Of a stretch of 64,000 bases of DNA, positions 1-8,322 are shown one piece after another. The position numbers were made by a program, and so were the translations under genes. Numbering within the stretch: the stretch's first letter is position 1; every line of letters begins with the position of its first letter. The notes below the pieces were generated by a model. That model worked only from the letters and a program-made list of their open reading frames with translations, did no database searches and was not told the DNA's origin. Source of the stretch: [Eubacterium] cellulosolvens LD2006 (GTDB lineage: Bacteria > Bacillota > Clostridia > Lachnospirales > Lachnospiraceae); NCBI RefSeq assembly GCF_000621585.1, contig NZ_JHXY01000012.1, forward strand, positions 46,262 through 110,261. Reading direction: 5' to 3'.

Positions 1-216
1 GGATACGTTCCGAATATGAATGTACTTGCGGATTTAGCGAAATACTTCAATGTTACGACAGACTACCTTCTCGGAAATGACAGCAGCGAAGAGCGCAGTG
101 TTGAGACGGACAGATTAAGCTCCATTCAGAGAAATCTGGAGAAACTGAGCGAAGGCGATCTGCAGAAGGTTGAGGAAATCCTTCAGATGGAATTCACAGA
201 TGTTTTCGTGAGCTGA
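1..216 (+). CDS. XRE-family HTH regulator, 3' part only
   Basis: The reading frame is open from the first base (Gly-Tyr-Val-Pro-Asn before the first Met at 16), so the gene begins upstream of the window. The visible part ends in the typical last helix of an HTH_3 domain: DLAKYFNVTTDYLLG. It is followed by about 45 charged residues (RLSSIQRNLEKLSEGDLQKVEEIL) like the short helical tail of phage-repressor-type regulators. It probably binds DNA as a dimer; the target is unknown. A strong intrinsic terminator follows 33 bp after the stop, so it ends its own transcript. The family is clear, but the recognition helix lies outside the window. Confidence 0.85.
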   Translation, partial: GYVPNMNVLADLAKYFNVTTDYLLGNDSSEERSVETDRLSSIQRNLEKLSEGDLQKVEEILQMEFTDVFVS

Positions 217-248
217 TTTGACGGGATTGAAAAATGATAAAAGACAGT

Positions 249-283
249 AAGGAACCGGCAGTTCGTCTCCCGGTTCCTTTTTT
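249..283 (+). terminator. Intrinsic terminator after the XRE gene
   Basis: A perfect 10-bp stem (AAGGAACCGG / CCGGTTCCTT) with an 11-nt loop runs directly into a tract of T residues. Confidence 0.9.
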
Positions 284-285
284 GT

Positions 286-343
286 GTTACAGGAAATTCT
301 TCCGGAATTTCAAAACAAAAAACACTTTGGGAGTGCGCGTTTT
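286..343 (+). repeat. Dispersed hairpin repeat, diverged copy 1
   Basis: ACAGGAAATTCTTCCGGAATTTC is an inverted repeat. It is followed by an A-rich spacer and a degenerate form of the block that reads CGCTCCGCGGGATGCGC in the best copies (here ACTTTGGGAGTGCGC). It closely resembles the copy at 45051. It lies between a terminator and the traX-like gene and overlaps the putative promoter of that gene. Confidence 0.55.
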
Positions 344-354
344 TTTGGTATACT
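326..354 (+). promoter_or_regulatory. Putative promoter of the TraX-like gene
   Basis: The -10 is TATACT at 349-354, with a poor -35 (TTTGGG) 17 bp upstream. It sits inside a repeat copy, so the repeat may supply the promoter. This is the only good -10 between the preceding terminator and the gene. Confidence 0.4.
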
Positions 355-400
355 TTAGACGGCGTGAAAATGCCAGACAAACCTGAGGGGGAGTAGAAAA

Positions 401-1180
401 ATGTCATCAAATGCTTTGCGTCTGGATCACGGTTCATTGGATGTTCCGGGGCCAGACATTCGGACGAAAAAAATCTTAAGCGGAAGCGCGATCAAAATGA
501 TTGCTGTGATCCTGATGATTGTCGATCATGTCACAGCCTATATTCTGGGGCATCTGCCGGTGTTTATTAATTATATCGAAGTCGCCGGCGTAAAAATCAG
601 CTGGTATATGATTATCCGTCACATCACCCGCATGGGCTTTCCGCTTTTTTGTTTTGGAATTGTCGAGGGATATCTTCACACACATGACCGCCGGAAGTAC
701 GGACTGAATCTTCTTGTTTTTGCGTTTCTGTCCGAGGTTCCCTGGGATCTTGTGCATTATAACAAGTTGTTTGACACCACCAAACAGAATGTTTTTTTCA
801 CCTTGTTTCTTGGCTATCTCGCGATTTGCATTCTTGAGAAATACAAAGACGATATGCTCAAGTGCACGTTGCTTTTGCTCATCTGTACGCTCGTTTCTTT
901 TCCTATGCATGCCGACTACGGGCCGAAGGGTTTTTGCTTCCTTGTCGTCATGTATGTCGTAAGGAATAATCTCGCTCTCCAGGCTCTTGCGTCCGGAGGA
1001 ATGATCAATGAAATCAGTCACGGAGCCGGAGCGCTCGCGGCGATTCCGATTGCGCTCTACAACGGCGAACGCGGCTTCATAAAGGGGAAATTCTGGAAGT
1101 ATTTTTTCTATTGCATTTATCCGGGACATCTGCTTGCGATCTGGTATGCACTGGTACGAATAGGATATTTCAAGATTTAG
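401..1180 (+). CDS. TraX-family integral membrane protein
   Basis: A 259-residue polytopic membrane protein. It matches the TraX family (named after the F-pilin N-acetylase, widespread in Bacillota chromosomes) through KMIAVILMIVDH near the N-terminus, TRMGFPLFCFGIVEGY, a loop with FLSEVPWDL, and YPGHLLAIW at the C-terminus. About seven hydrophobic segments follow a ~25-residue cytosolic head. The start is supported by GAGGGGGAG 5 bp upstream. It stands alone, with a new promoter immediately downstream. No conjugation genes are near, so a chromosomal acyltransferase-like role is more likely than pilin acetylation; the substrate is unknown. Confidence 0.85.
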   Translation: MSSNALRLDHGSLDVPGPDIRTKKILSGSAIKMIAVILMIVDHVTAYILGHLPVFINYIEVAGVKISWYMIIRHITRMGFPLFCFGIVEGYLHTHDRRKYGLNLLVFAFLSEVPWDLVHYNKLFDTTKQNVFFTLFLGYLAICILEKYKDDMLKCTLLLLICTLVSFPMHADYGPKGFCFLVVMYVVRNNLALQALASGGMINEISHGAGALAAIPIALYNGERGFIKGKFWKYFFYCIYPGHLLAIWYALVRIGYFKI

Positions 1181-1211
1181 TCGGAAACTGACGGAATCGA
1201 GTATAAAATTA

Positions 1212-1240
1212 TTGATATTTTTTGCGAATTTTAATACAAT
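1212..1240 (+). promoter_or_regulatory. Promoter of the S24/S26 peptidase gene
   Basis: TTGATA (1212-1217), a 17-bp spacer and TACAAT (1235-1240): 5/6 matches in each hexamer. The expected start of transcription is near 1247, giving a ~65-nt leader before the ATG at 1312. Confidence 0.75.
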
Positions 1241-1311
1241 ATAAACAACAGCTCGTATTGTTAGAAATAGTGCTTATGAGCGAATAACCGGCGATTAGAG
1301 GAGTAATTCAC

Positions 1312-1776
1312 ATGGGTGAGCAAGCCAAAGATTTTGAAGGGATTCTGGAGCAGGACGGTATTCTGGTCTATAAAACAAAAGGAATCAGTATGAGACCGAT
1401 GCTCCGCACAAACAGGGATGTCATCATCATTCGTAAAAAGAAAGCGAATGAGCGTTTCCATAAATATGATGTTGTATTGCACAAACGTGCCAACGGACAA
1501 TATGTACTTCACAGAATCACAAAAGTAGCGGAGGATCACTACATGATTCGTGGCGATAATTGCCGTAATACAGAATATGTCCGTGAAGATCAGGTGCTTG
1601 GTATCCTGGAGACTTTTATCCGGGATGGCAAGAAGAAGGTTCCGGTGACAGATTTTAAGTATCGTATTTATTCGCATATGATTGTTGCGGACTATCCGAT
1701 CCGTCGCGCGAAGAGTGAAATTCTGATCGCAATGAAAAAGATGCTTGGCATGAAGCTTGGACCCATGCCGGAATAA
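1312..1776 (+). CDS. S24/S26-family signal-peptidase-like protein
   Basis: A 154-residue protein with the S26 fold signatures: the serine box GISMRPMLR (residues ~25-33), a KYDVVLHK strand, and MIRGDN as the third box. The general-base position reads YVLHRI, so the lysine of bacterial type I signal peptidases is replaced by His, as in SipW/ER-type enzymes. There is no transmembrane anchor, unlike true signal peptidases, so it is probably cytosolic or peripheral. The start is fixed by GAGGAG 8 bp upstream. It is monocistronic, with its own promoter and a GC-rich hairpin after the stop. Similar stand-alone proteins occur near peptide-modification clusters, but no precursor peptide is visible here. 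Confidence 0.75.
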   Translation: MGEQAKDFEGILEQDGILVYKTKGISMRPMLRTNRDVIIIRKKKANERFHKYDVVLHKRANGQYVLHRITKVAEDHYMIRGDNCRNTEYVREDQVLGILETFIRDGKKKVPVTDFKYRIYSHMIVADYPIRRAKSEILIAMKKMLGMKLGPMPE

Positions 1777-1789
1777 AGGGAATTGGAAC

Positions 1790-1810
1790 GGCCGGCCGTC
1801 ATGGCCGGCC
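1790..1810 (+). terminator. GC-rich hairpin after the peptidase gene
   Basis: Two GGCCGGCC octamers separated by 5 nt form a perfect 8-bp stem starting 13 bp after the stop. No T tract follows, so it may protect the 3' end or act weakly as a terminator. Confidence 0.4.
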
Positions 1811-1818
1811 ATTCTTGG

Positions 1819-1862
1819 CTCATAGGAAGTTGATCCGCATTTCCTGCTTTCGGAGTATACAA
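1819..1862 (+). repeat. Dispersed hairpin repeat, diverged fragment
   Basis: CATAGGAAGTTGATCCGC followed by ATTTCCTG resembles the hairpin half of the repeat (CATAGGAAATTGCTCCGCAAT...). The downstream block is barely recognisable. This is a weak assignment made only by comparison with copies at 39657 and 44924. Confidence 0.35.
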
Positions 1863-1908
1863 GCTGTGGTCAGCATTTTAACAAATCTTTTTTACAGAGG
1901 AGACAATC

Positions 1909-2268
1909 ATGGGAAATCCGATTGAAGAACAGATTCAGCAGAATATTGATGAACTCTTGATGGTGTATGAGGACATGGGGGACCTGACGGACGCCTATAC
2001 TGCACAGCTTAAGAAAAAGAAAAACACTTATTTTACGGGGCCGGAGCTGGTGAAAGCAAGTCAGTTTCTGGCGGCACTGTCGGTGATCCAGGACAACGAG
2101 GATGACTTGTCCGTCGATGAGCTGGAGGAAGATGTGTTCAGTGAGGCCGGAGTCTGGAAGAGCGGAATCGGAGATGAGATCTGCGCATTCATCCGCGAAG
2201 TTACCGGACAGCCCTGCAAAGAGGGCGAGCAGGTACAGGCGATTCTTGAAAAGTATCGGATTCATTGA
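1909..2268 (+). CDS. Hypothetical acidic protein
   Basis: A 119-residue protein I do not recognise. It is soluble, rich in Glu/Asp, and mostly helical in appearance. It begins EEQIQQNIDELLMVYEDMGDLTD, with a central FTGPELVKASQFLAALSVIQ and a C-terminal IREVTGQPCKEGEQVQAILEKY. There is no signal peptide or membrane segment. A good ribosome site (GAGGAG, 8 bp before the ATG) and a perfect terminator 43 bp after the stop argue that it is a real, separately transcribed gene. Confidence 0.7.
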   Translation: MGNPIEEQIQQNIDELLMVYEDMGDLTDAYTAQLKKKKNTYFTGPELVKASQFLAALSVIQDNEDDLSVDELEEDVFSEAGVWKSGIGDEICAFIREVTGQPCKEGEQVQAILEKYRIH

Positions 2269-2310
2269 GGAACCGGCAATGCCGATCGCAGGACGGGAGT
2301 GTAAGAAATG

Positions 2311-2362
2311 AAGGAACAGGGGAAAGCTGCTGTTTTGAAGCTGCTTTCTCCTGTTCCTTTTT
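2311..2362 (+). terminator. Intrinsic terminator after the 119-aa gene
   Basis: A long stem pairs AAGGAACAGG with CCTGTTCCTT, continued by GAAAGC/GCTTTC, and is followed by TTTTT. It separates this gene from the convergent - strand gene. Confidence 0.9.
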
Positions 2363-2416
2363 AAAGGACATATTTTCACACACAAAACGGAGGAACGAGC
2401 GGAATCAGAACGACGA

Positions 2417-3946
2417 TCAGGAGAATTTTACAACGACAGTATTGTTCTCAATTCGTATGGAGCCGTAATCCGGGTAACAGGGCATTTTTTTATAGTAAGA
2501 GCTGGTTTTTATTTTGAGAATTTCAAAACCTTCCGCGTAAACCGGATGGTATCCGAGAAACTGTTCGACATAGTTTCTTCTTGTAATCATATTTAACTGA
2601 TTAGCCGGAATGGCACCATACTGTTCCACGTATTCATCCCATGGATTGTTATACAGGGGATCATCAACGGAACCGATGATTGCCCAGGGCATGTCCGCCC
2701 GGAACCCTTCTGTATTTTTGATCTGTGTTACAAGAGAATTCCAGTAATTATAGGACTGCTGATTTGCATAGTATAAAAGTGAGTAGCTTGCGTTGTTCTG
2801 TCTGTAGTAGATCAGTGTAATGATGATCAGAGCAGCGGCGACTGTCTTTTTGCACCATTTTGCCCGGTTTTGGGAAAGCGGTTTATCCTCACCCAGACAC
2901 CCCTGTTCGCAGAGGGCGACCGGCATGAGATAGATCAACACGATTCCGTAAATCATCAGGGTGTGGATATATGCGTGATAGCACATCAGAATGATACTGC
3001 TAATCGCGAGAGGATAGAGGAGAATGAGTACCAGAAAGAGCCACCTGGTTTGTTTAAATACTTCTTTTCGTTTTCGAATGATGAGAACGAGCATGTAGAA
3101 AGAAGCGATGATCAGGATATAGAGCATCACCCGGATGATCCAGTTGTTGGATGCACCCATATCACAGTAGTCGTCGAACGGAATCTTTAAAAAGGATTTG
3201 TAGGCGCTGGAGAGAATCTTTGGGATTTCACGAATGTCAAGTTTTCCCATGGATGAGATATTCTGATAATTGCTAAGACTGGAGTTGCAGGCAAACAGAC
3301 TGATCCTGAGCAGAATAAAGTAATCGATCAGACCAAGGATCAGAGTTCCCAGGTAGAGAAAACCACTTTTCAGAAGAGAAATAAAGGTAGTGTCCTCGCT
3401 GATACTCCGGATGATCAGAAGCGTAAGAAACAAACCGATCATGAGCGGAAAATATGCCTGATAGATTCCAAGCGAACAGGCTGCCAGGAAGGCGCCGGCC
3501 AGAAAACCAAATTTGTATTTGATTGTCAGGTAAACGCCGGTTACCGTCATCAGGATGGCTGCTGCGTAGTAATGCGATGTAAAGGAAAAGAGCAGAGTGT
3601 CTCCAATCGATGGAAAGGAAATGAACATGGCGCTCCATATCCCACAGTGGAGCAGATCATGCAAATCAAAGATAAGGACAATGATATATGCGGCAACAGC
3701 AAGGATACAGATACACAGGATATCGTTAAAGGTCTGAAGATTGAGGTTGCCGAAGATGGTTTCCATGGTGTCGCCCAACAGCGTCAAAAGCCATCGGCCG
3801 GATGTGATACCGATCCCGTATCCATGCATGAAATGTAAATTGTCCTGATTATTCAGTATATTTGTGAGAAGAAAAAGATAGCCGATCAGTCCGGTGATCA
3901 GACCACTAAAAATAGTCACCAGTTTTCGCTTGACAGTAAAACGCAT
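2417..3946 (-). CDS. GtrII-like membrane glucosyltransferase
   Basis: A 509-residue protein with about ten hydrophobic segments and a soluble C-terminal ~110 residues. The N-terminal region has the pattern of the glucosyltransferase-II (GtrII, Pfam Glucos_trans_II) family: TM1, then NQDNLHFMHGYGIGITSGRWLL, with the acidic residue and GRW in the first outer loop. Such proteins usually transfer glucose from a lipid carrier to surface polysaccharide. The frame extends five codons further to a TTG, but GGAAGGGG lies 5 bp before the ATG at 3946, so I use that ATG. It is the only clear gene on this strand in the first 55 kb and is convergent with its left neighbour. No gtrA/gtrB partners are adjacent. 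The exact acceptor cannot be told. Confidence 0.75.
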   Translation of the reverse strand: MRFTVKRKLVTIFSGLITGLIGYLFLLTNILNNQDNLHFMHGYGIGITSGRWLLTLLGDTMETIFGNLNLQTFNDILCICILAVAAYIIVLIFDLHDLLHCGIWSAMFISFPSIGDTLLFSFTSHYYAAAILMTVTGVYLTIKYKFGFLAGAFLAACSLGIYQAYFPLMIGLFLTLLIIRSISEDTTFISLLKSGFLYLGTLILGLIDYFILLRISLFACNSSLSNYQNISSMGKLDIREIPKILSSAYKSFLKIPFDDYCDMGASNNWIIRVMLYILIIASFYMLVLIIRKRKEVFKQTRWLFLVLILLYPLAISSIILMCYHAYIHTLMIYGIVLIYLMPVALCEQGCLGEDKPLSQNRAKWCKKTVAAALIIITLIYYRQNNASYSLLYYANQQSYNYWNSLVTQIKNTEGFRADMPWAIIGSVDDPLYNNPWDEYVEQYGAIPANQLNMITRRNYVEQFLGYHPVYAEGFEILKIKTSSYYKKMPCYPDYGSIRIENNTVVVKFS

Positions 3947-4121
3947 GGTTGCCCCTTCCAATGGTTTTTGTTCAGTATTGTAACATACACTAAAAGTAGA
4001 ACAAAAAAATTATAAATAATAGAAGACATATATTCAAGGAGGAATCTGCAGATTCCACACGGAGGCACCGGGAAGGAATCACTCTTTTTTTTGATCGCGA
4101 TATAGCTATTTGCGAATTCTG

Positions 4122-4130
4122 TGCTATAAT
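4122..4130 (+). promoter_or_regulatory. Extended -10 promoter of the phospholipid operon
   Basis: TGC followed by TATAAT is a perfect extended -10. No good -35 is present, as is common for this class. It gives a ~65-nt leader before the ATG at 4201. Confidence 0.65.
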
Positions 4131-4200
4131 TAATCGTTGATTGGTTTTTTTTGAAAAAATGTAGTTTATACTTTGAGAGCACGAAATAAGGAGTTTGTTC

Positions 4201-4956
4201 ATGAAATACCTGCAAAGGTTGATTCCCGTTTACGCGCTTGTTCCGCTCGCGTTTGCTTTTGTTTTAAACGGGACCGGATATTATGGCATACAGCTGCTGC
4301 ACAATGTATTGGATTTTCATGACTTTTCGCTGCCGATCGATCATCGGATCCCCTTCGTGCCTGCGTTCATTTTCATTTATCTTCTGGCGTTTGCGCAGTG
4401 GATCACGGGTTTTGTCATGTGCGCGAGAGAGAGCAGGGAATTCTGTTTCCGGTTCCTGAGCGCGGAGACCTGCGCGAAGGCGTTGACATTGTGTATTTTT
4501 ATACTTCTGCCGTCGACGATTGTCCGGCCGGAAATCACAGGAACAGATCTTGCGTCAAAACTGACTGCCTGGATTTATGCGGCAGATGAGCCGATGAATC
4601 TTCTACCCTCGATCCATTGTCTGGAGAGCTGGTTCTGCCTGAGAGCAGCCTTTTCGCAGAAGAAGACGGGAAAGGTTTACGCCCTGGGGCATCTGATTAT
4701 GACGCTGCTGGTTTTTGCATCGGTGTTGTTTGTTAAGCAGCATGTCATTCTCGACATTGTTGCCGGGATGGCTGTGTTCGAATTTGCTTTTTTTCTGACC
4801 CGAAAAAAAGGGCTGGAAAGCTTCTATGCAGCCGCGGAGCGGAGAATTACGGAGTACTTCGGCAGAATTCGTTCCGTCACAGGAAATCCTTCCGGATCCT
4901 TCGGAATTTCTATGGCACAAAATGCTCCGCAGGATGTGAACTCGCGCGATAGGTAG
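4201..4956 (+). CDS. PAP2-superfamily membrane phosphatase/phosphotransferase
   Basis: A 251-residue, six-helix membrane protein with the two phosphatase boxes of the PAP2_3 (inositolphosphotransferase-like) group: NLLPSIHCLESW and KQHVILDIVAG, each holding a catalytic His. It probably dephosphorylates or transfers a lipid phosphate headgroup at the membrane. AAGGAG ends 7 bp before the ATG at 4201, which rules out the TTG two codons earlier. It heads an operon with a flippase-like protein, pssA and psd. The last ~26 residues (from VTGNPSG onward) and the stop are encoded by a dispersed repeat, so the original C-terminus has been replaced. Confidence 0.8.
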   Translation: MKYLQRLIPVYALVPLAFAFVLNGTGYYGIQLLHNVLDFHDFSLPIDHRIPFVPAFIFIYLLAFAQWITGFVMCARESREFCFRFLSAETCAKALTLCIFILLPSTIVRPEITGTDLASKLTAWIYAADEPMNLLPSIHCLESWFCLRAAFSQKKTGKVYALGHLIMTLLVFASVLFVKQHVILDIVAGMAVFEFAFFLTRKKGLESFYAAAERRITEYFGRIRSVTGNPSGSFGISMAQNAPQDVNSRDR

Positions 4957-4957
4957 A
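4875..4957 (+). repeat. Dispersed hairpin repeat inside the PAP2 gene 3' end
   Basis: The stretch has the hairpin half (CACAGGAAATCC...GGAATTTCTATG), then AAATGCTCCGCAGGATGTG and ACTCGCGCGATAGGTAGAT. These align with the copy at 44924-45044 (CGCTCCGCAGGATGCGC, ACTCGCGCGATATGTAGAT). The repeat supplies the stop codon of the PAP2 gene and ends 8 bp before the next start. Confidence 0.8.
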
Positions 4958-4964
4958 TCATGGT

Positions 4965-6020
4965 ATGAATAAAAAGAAAGTAATGTGGGCGCTGATTTCC
5001 GCAGTTCTGGCTGTGCTCACAATTATAACGATATTTTCACAGAATAAGAATCTGTCTCTGCAGATGGTGATGGACGCGCTGCACGAGGCCGACCGGAAGT
5101 GGCTGATCCCCGCGGTCTTGTCGATGCTCGGTTTTATTGTCTTCGAGGGGGAGGCGATTCTCAGCATTCTCCGACAGATCGGCTATCCGAGGAAACAGAA
5201 AGACGGGCTTGTATTTGCGGCTGGCGATGTCTATTTTTCCGCGATCACACCGTCCGCCTCCGGAGGACAGCCGGCCAGCGCGTTCTTTATGATGCGAAGC
5301 GGGATCCCGGGATCTGTGGTGACGGCCGTATTGCTCTTAAATCTTGTGATGTATACACTGGGGATTCTCACGGTCGGCGCGTTCTGCATGATCGCCGCAC
5401 CGCAGATTTTCTTTCACTTCAGTATTGTGTCGCGTGTGCTGATCGGGCTGGGACTTTTGGTACTGGTTCTGCTCGCCGTTGCTTTTTTCATGCTTCTGGT
5501 GAGAATCGATATTCTGGAGAACCTTGGCAGGAAAGGAATTTGTCTCCTTCACAAGCTGCATCTTCTCCGGCATCCGGAGGCGAAGTTGAAAAGACTGACG
5601 AACGCGATGGAAGAGTATGAGGACTGTGTCCGTCAGATGAGGGGGCACAAACGCGCGTTTCTTTCGGCGTATTTCTGGAATCTCCTTCAGCGGGTGTCTC
5701 AGATCTGTGTCTCGATGTTTATGTTTCTTGCCACCGGCGGGAAGTGGAAGGACGCCTTTTCCATCTGGGTCACACAGAGCTTTGTTGCGATCGGCTCGAA
5801 CTGTGTTCCGATTCCCGGCGGCATGGGCGCCGCGGACTATCTGATGATCGACGGTTTCCGACAGCTGATGTCTGATACAGCAGCTGCCAGGCTTGAATTA
5901 TTAAGTAGAAGTCTTTCCTTCTACATTTGTGTAATGGTCAGCGGTTTGATCGTTGCAATAGGATATTTTGTCTGCAAAACAGCGGATAAAAAGCGAGAAA
6001 GGAAGCAATTAGCAAAATGA
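4965..6020 (+). CDS. LPG-synthase transmembrane-domain (flippase-like) protein
   Basis: A 351-residue integral membrane protein of the lysylphosphatidylglycerol-synthase TM family (the domain also found in MprF). It has about eight helices, the conserved PSASGGQPASAFFM after helix 2, and PIPGGMGAADYLMIDGF late in the protein. It lacks the C-terminal cytosolic aminoacyltransferase domain of MprF, so it is the stand-alone flippase-like form and cannot by itself make lysyl-lipid. The start codon lies just after the repeat, with only a weak AGGTAG ribosome site. The next gene overlaps it by 4 bp. With PAP2, PssA and Psd nearby, a role in moving or remodelling phospholipids is likely; this is inference. 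Confidence 0.85.
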   Translation: MNKKKVMWALISAVLAVLTIITIFSQNKNLSLQMVMDALHEADRKWLIPAVLSMLGFIVFEGEAILSILRQIGYPRKQKDGLVFAAGDVYFSAITPSASGGQPASAFFMMRSGIPGSVVTAVLLLNLVMYTLGILTVGAFCMIAAPQIFFHFSIVSRVLIGLGLLVLVLLAVAFFMLLVRIDILENLGRKGICLLHKLHLLRHPEAKLKRLTNAMEEYEDCVRQMRGHKRAFLSAYFWNLLQRVSQICVSMFMFLATGGKWKDAFSIWVTQSFVAIGSNCVPIPGGMGAADYLMIDGFRQLMSDTAAARLELLSRSLSFYICVMVSGLIVAIGYFVCKTADKKRERKQLAK

Positions 6021-6724
6021 TAGGTTTTTACGATTATTCCGTGTGGCTGACATATCTGTCATTGTTATCTGCTACATTGGGAATACTGATTTCTCTTCAT
6101 GGTATCGGTCACCCGTATCTGGGTATTTTTTGTCTGATGTTCAGCGGTCTCTGCGATGCTTTTGACGGAAGAGTGGCAAGAACAAAAAAGAATCGCACAG
6201 ATTCGATGAAAAAGTTTGGTATTCAGATCGACTCTCTATCCGATCTGGTTGCCTTCGGTGTCCTTCCTGTCTGTATCGGAGAGGCAATGGCAGGGGTAGG
6301 CCCGGGAATCAGCGGTATTTCCAGAATTCATTTCAACGGACAGCTTCGAAGTCTGCTTCCGGCTCTGATGGTTCCGAGCATGCTCTTCTATGCGCTGGCG
6401 GCGCTGATTCGACTGGCCTATTTCAATGTTCTCGAGGAGGAAAGACAGAAGACGGAAGTGGGGTGCAGAAAGAGTTACATCGGTCTTCCGGTAACATCCG
6501 CGGCACTTATTTTTCCGACAATACTTTTGATCCAGTATATTACACCCTTTGATGTCACGTTTATTTATTTTGCGTTCCTGGTCATCACCGGTGTATTGTT
6601 CATCACGAAATTCGAGGTTCCGAAGCCGGGGCTTCGCGGAATTCTGATCATGGTCGGCATCGGCCTGTTGGAAGGCGCGCTGCTTCTCGTGGGAATCTTC
6701 TTTCTGGATCACTACAACATTTAA
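6017..6724 (+). CDS. pssA: CDP-diacylglycerol-serine O-phosphatidyltransferase
   Basis: Makes phosphatidylserine from CDP-diacylglycerol and L-serine at the membrane. The CDP-alcohol phosphotransferase signature is intact: D47, D50-G51, A54-R55, G68, D72 and D76 (the spacing between R55 and G68 is longer than in the shortest family members). Several hydrophobic helices follow; at 235 residues the size suits a Gram-positive PssA. It overlaps the upstream gene through ATGA and has AGGAAG upstream. The decarboxylase that uses its product is 63 bp downstream, which settles serine as the likely alcohol. Confidence 0.92.
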   Translation: MIGFYDYSVWLTYLSLLSATLGILISLHGIGHPYLGIFCLMFSGLCDAFDGRVARTKKNRTDSMKKFGIQIDSLSDLVAFGVLPVCIGEAMAGVGPGISGISRIHFNGQLRSLLPALMVPSMLFYALAALIRLAYFNVLEEERQKTEVGCRKSYIGLPVTSAALIFPTILLIQYITPFDVTFIYFAFLVITGVLFITKFEVPKPGLRGILIMVGIGLLEGALLLVGIFFLDHYNI

Positions 6725-6787
6725 GTATGAACGCAAGCTTAAGTGCGAAGTAGGACACGACAATTCTACATATGGAGGTAAGCATCG

Positions 6788-7621
6788 ATGTCTCTGGGAC
6801 TTGATTTTTTATATCGTACGATTCCGGGCAGAGTGCTTCTGAAAATTCTTGCCGGCCGGAGTTTATCCAAACTCGCCGGCTTTTTTTTGGATTCACCGCT
6901 CTCGAAACCTTTGATCAGACCCTTTGTTCAAAGCAATGGCATTGATCTCGGCGAATGTGAGAATACAGACTTTCGCTGTTTCAATGACTGCTTTACCAGA
7001 AAGCTGAAGAGCGAACTCCGACCGGTGGATATGGAGGCGGATCACCTCATCTCTCCCTGCGACGGGCTTCTGAGCGTCTGGCCGGTCAGGGAGGACACGG
7101 TACTTCCCGTCAAACAGAGCAAGTATACGATTTCCGGACTCTTGCAAAACAAGGATCTCGCGGTGGAATTCGGTGGCGGAACCTGTCTTGTGTTCCGTCT
7201 CTGCGTAAACCACTACCATCGCTACTGCTATCCGGACAGCGGTACAAAGGGTGAGAACGTATTTATTCCGGGAAAACTGCACACGGTCCGGCCGGTTGCC
7301 CTGCGGGAGGTTCCGGTGTTCACCGAGAACTGCAGAGAATATACGATTCTGGACACCGATCACTTCGGGCGAATGGCGCAGATCGAAGTCGGCGCGATGC
7401 TTGTCGGAAAAATTCTGAATCATCACGGCAAGTGGCCGATTCGTCGGGGACAGGAGAAGGGGTATTTCCTTTACGGAGGGTCAACGATCATACTTCTGCT
7501 TCAAAAAAATGCCGCAGTTATCGACCCGGAGATTCTTGAAGAGTGCGGAAAGGGCAAAGAGGTGCCGGTTCGCTTCGGACAGAGGATCGGACACAGGCAG
7601 GCGGTGCGTCCAAAAGTGTAA
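6788..7621 (+). CDS. psd: Phosphatidylserine decarboxylase proenzyme
   Basis: Converts phosphatidylserine to phosphatidylethanolamine with a self-made pyruvoyl group. The 277-residue chain shows the autocleavage triad of the family: D92 in SPCDG, H144 in NHYHRY, and the cleavage site G231-S232-T233 in YGGSTIILL. Ser232 would become the pyruvoyl of the small alpha chain. GGAGGT lies 9 bp before the ATG. Together with pssA it gives this organism a complete phosphatidylethanolamine route. A cysteine-rich N-terminal section (RCFNDCFTRKLK) is normal for type II Psd. Confidence 0.94.
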   Translation: MSLGLDFLYRTIPGRVLLKILAGRSLSKLAGFFLDSPLSKPLIRPFVQSNGIDLGECENTDFRCFNDCFTRKLKSELRPVDMEADHLISPCDGLLSVWPVREDTVLPVKQSKYTISGLLQNKDLAVEFGGGTCLVFRLCVNHYHRYCYPDSGTKGENVFIPGKLHTVRPVALREVPVFTENCREYTILDTDHFGRMAQIEVGAMLVGKILNHHGKWPIRRGQEKGYFLYGGSTIILLLQKNAAVIDPEILEECGKGKEVPVRFGQRIGHRQAVRPKV

Positions 7622-7743
7622 ATGCCGAGACCCTGCATCCGGAGTGGATTCCGGAATTCCCTGAATAATATTCATGGAAAAATCACGATGAAGATAGTTA
7701 TAAATAAGAGGCCTGATATACGTTGATGAAAGGAAGTGAGGAT

Positions 7744-8202
7744 GTGAGCACGAAGAATGACAAACTGACCGGTGATTACCGCGTGTGTGTGAATGAGGCC
7801 GACGCGTTTCTTTCGGTGGCGAAATCCTGTGTACGAAGCATTGAGGATTTCCTTGGCGGGAAAATGTATCCCTTCGCCGTGAATGTCAGCTTTGCCTGCG
7901 AGCTGTATCTGAAGGCGCTGATGATCCGTCGGTCCTCCGCCTCAGAATTCGTCCGGGGGCATGATCTGAAATCGCTCTTTGAGAGCCTTTCTCCCGAAGA
8001 CCGTGATGCGATCCGGAAGATGTACGGGAAGAAAAGCGGTGTTTCCCTCGATCAGCTTCTGGAAGAGTCCGGAAAGGCATTCGAGGACTGGAGATATGCA
8101 TTGGAAAAAGCCGCATCCATCAACGTCACGGGAATTCTTGCCTTTGCGAATGTCCTTCAGGACTATGTCAAAAAAACAGGAGAAAATGCAGGAGGCTCTT
8201 GA
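7744..8202 (+). CDS. HEPN-domain protein
   Basis: A ~152-residue, all-helical protein. NVSFACELYLKALMI followed by RGHDLKSLFESLS is the hallmark of a HEPN subgroup common in gut Bacillota, and FEDWRYALEKA forms the last core helix. The canonical RNase RxxxxH motif is not evident, so catalytic activity is doubtful; many such proteins act as binding modules. The frame is open from a TTG at 7723, but AGGAAGTGAGG sits just before GTG 7744, which I prefer. It is 100 bp after psd and 120 bp before the SulP gene, without a visible terminator. No partner nucleotidyltransferase is adjacent. Confidence 0.75.
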   Translation: MSTKNDKLTGDYRVCVNEADAFLSVAKSCVRSIEDFLGGKMYPFAVNVSFACELYLKALMIRRSSASEFVRGHDLKSLFESLSPEDRDAIRKMYGKKSGVSLDQLLEESGKAFEDWRYALEKAASINVTGILAFANVLQDYVKKTGENAGGS

Positions 8203-8322
8203 ATATTCCGTGAAAAAGGAATATCCTGTTGTATTTGGCGGGCATCTCTTACGTCGAGATTTCAGGATCTTCTCATAAGAAGGTGAAAGCACCCGACCAA
8301 ATCTGTTAGGAGAGAACAACAT

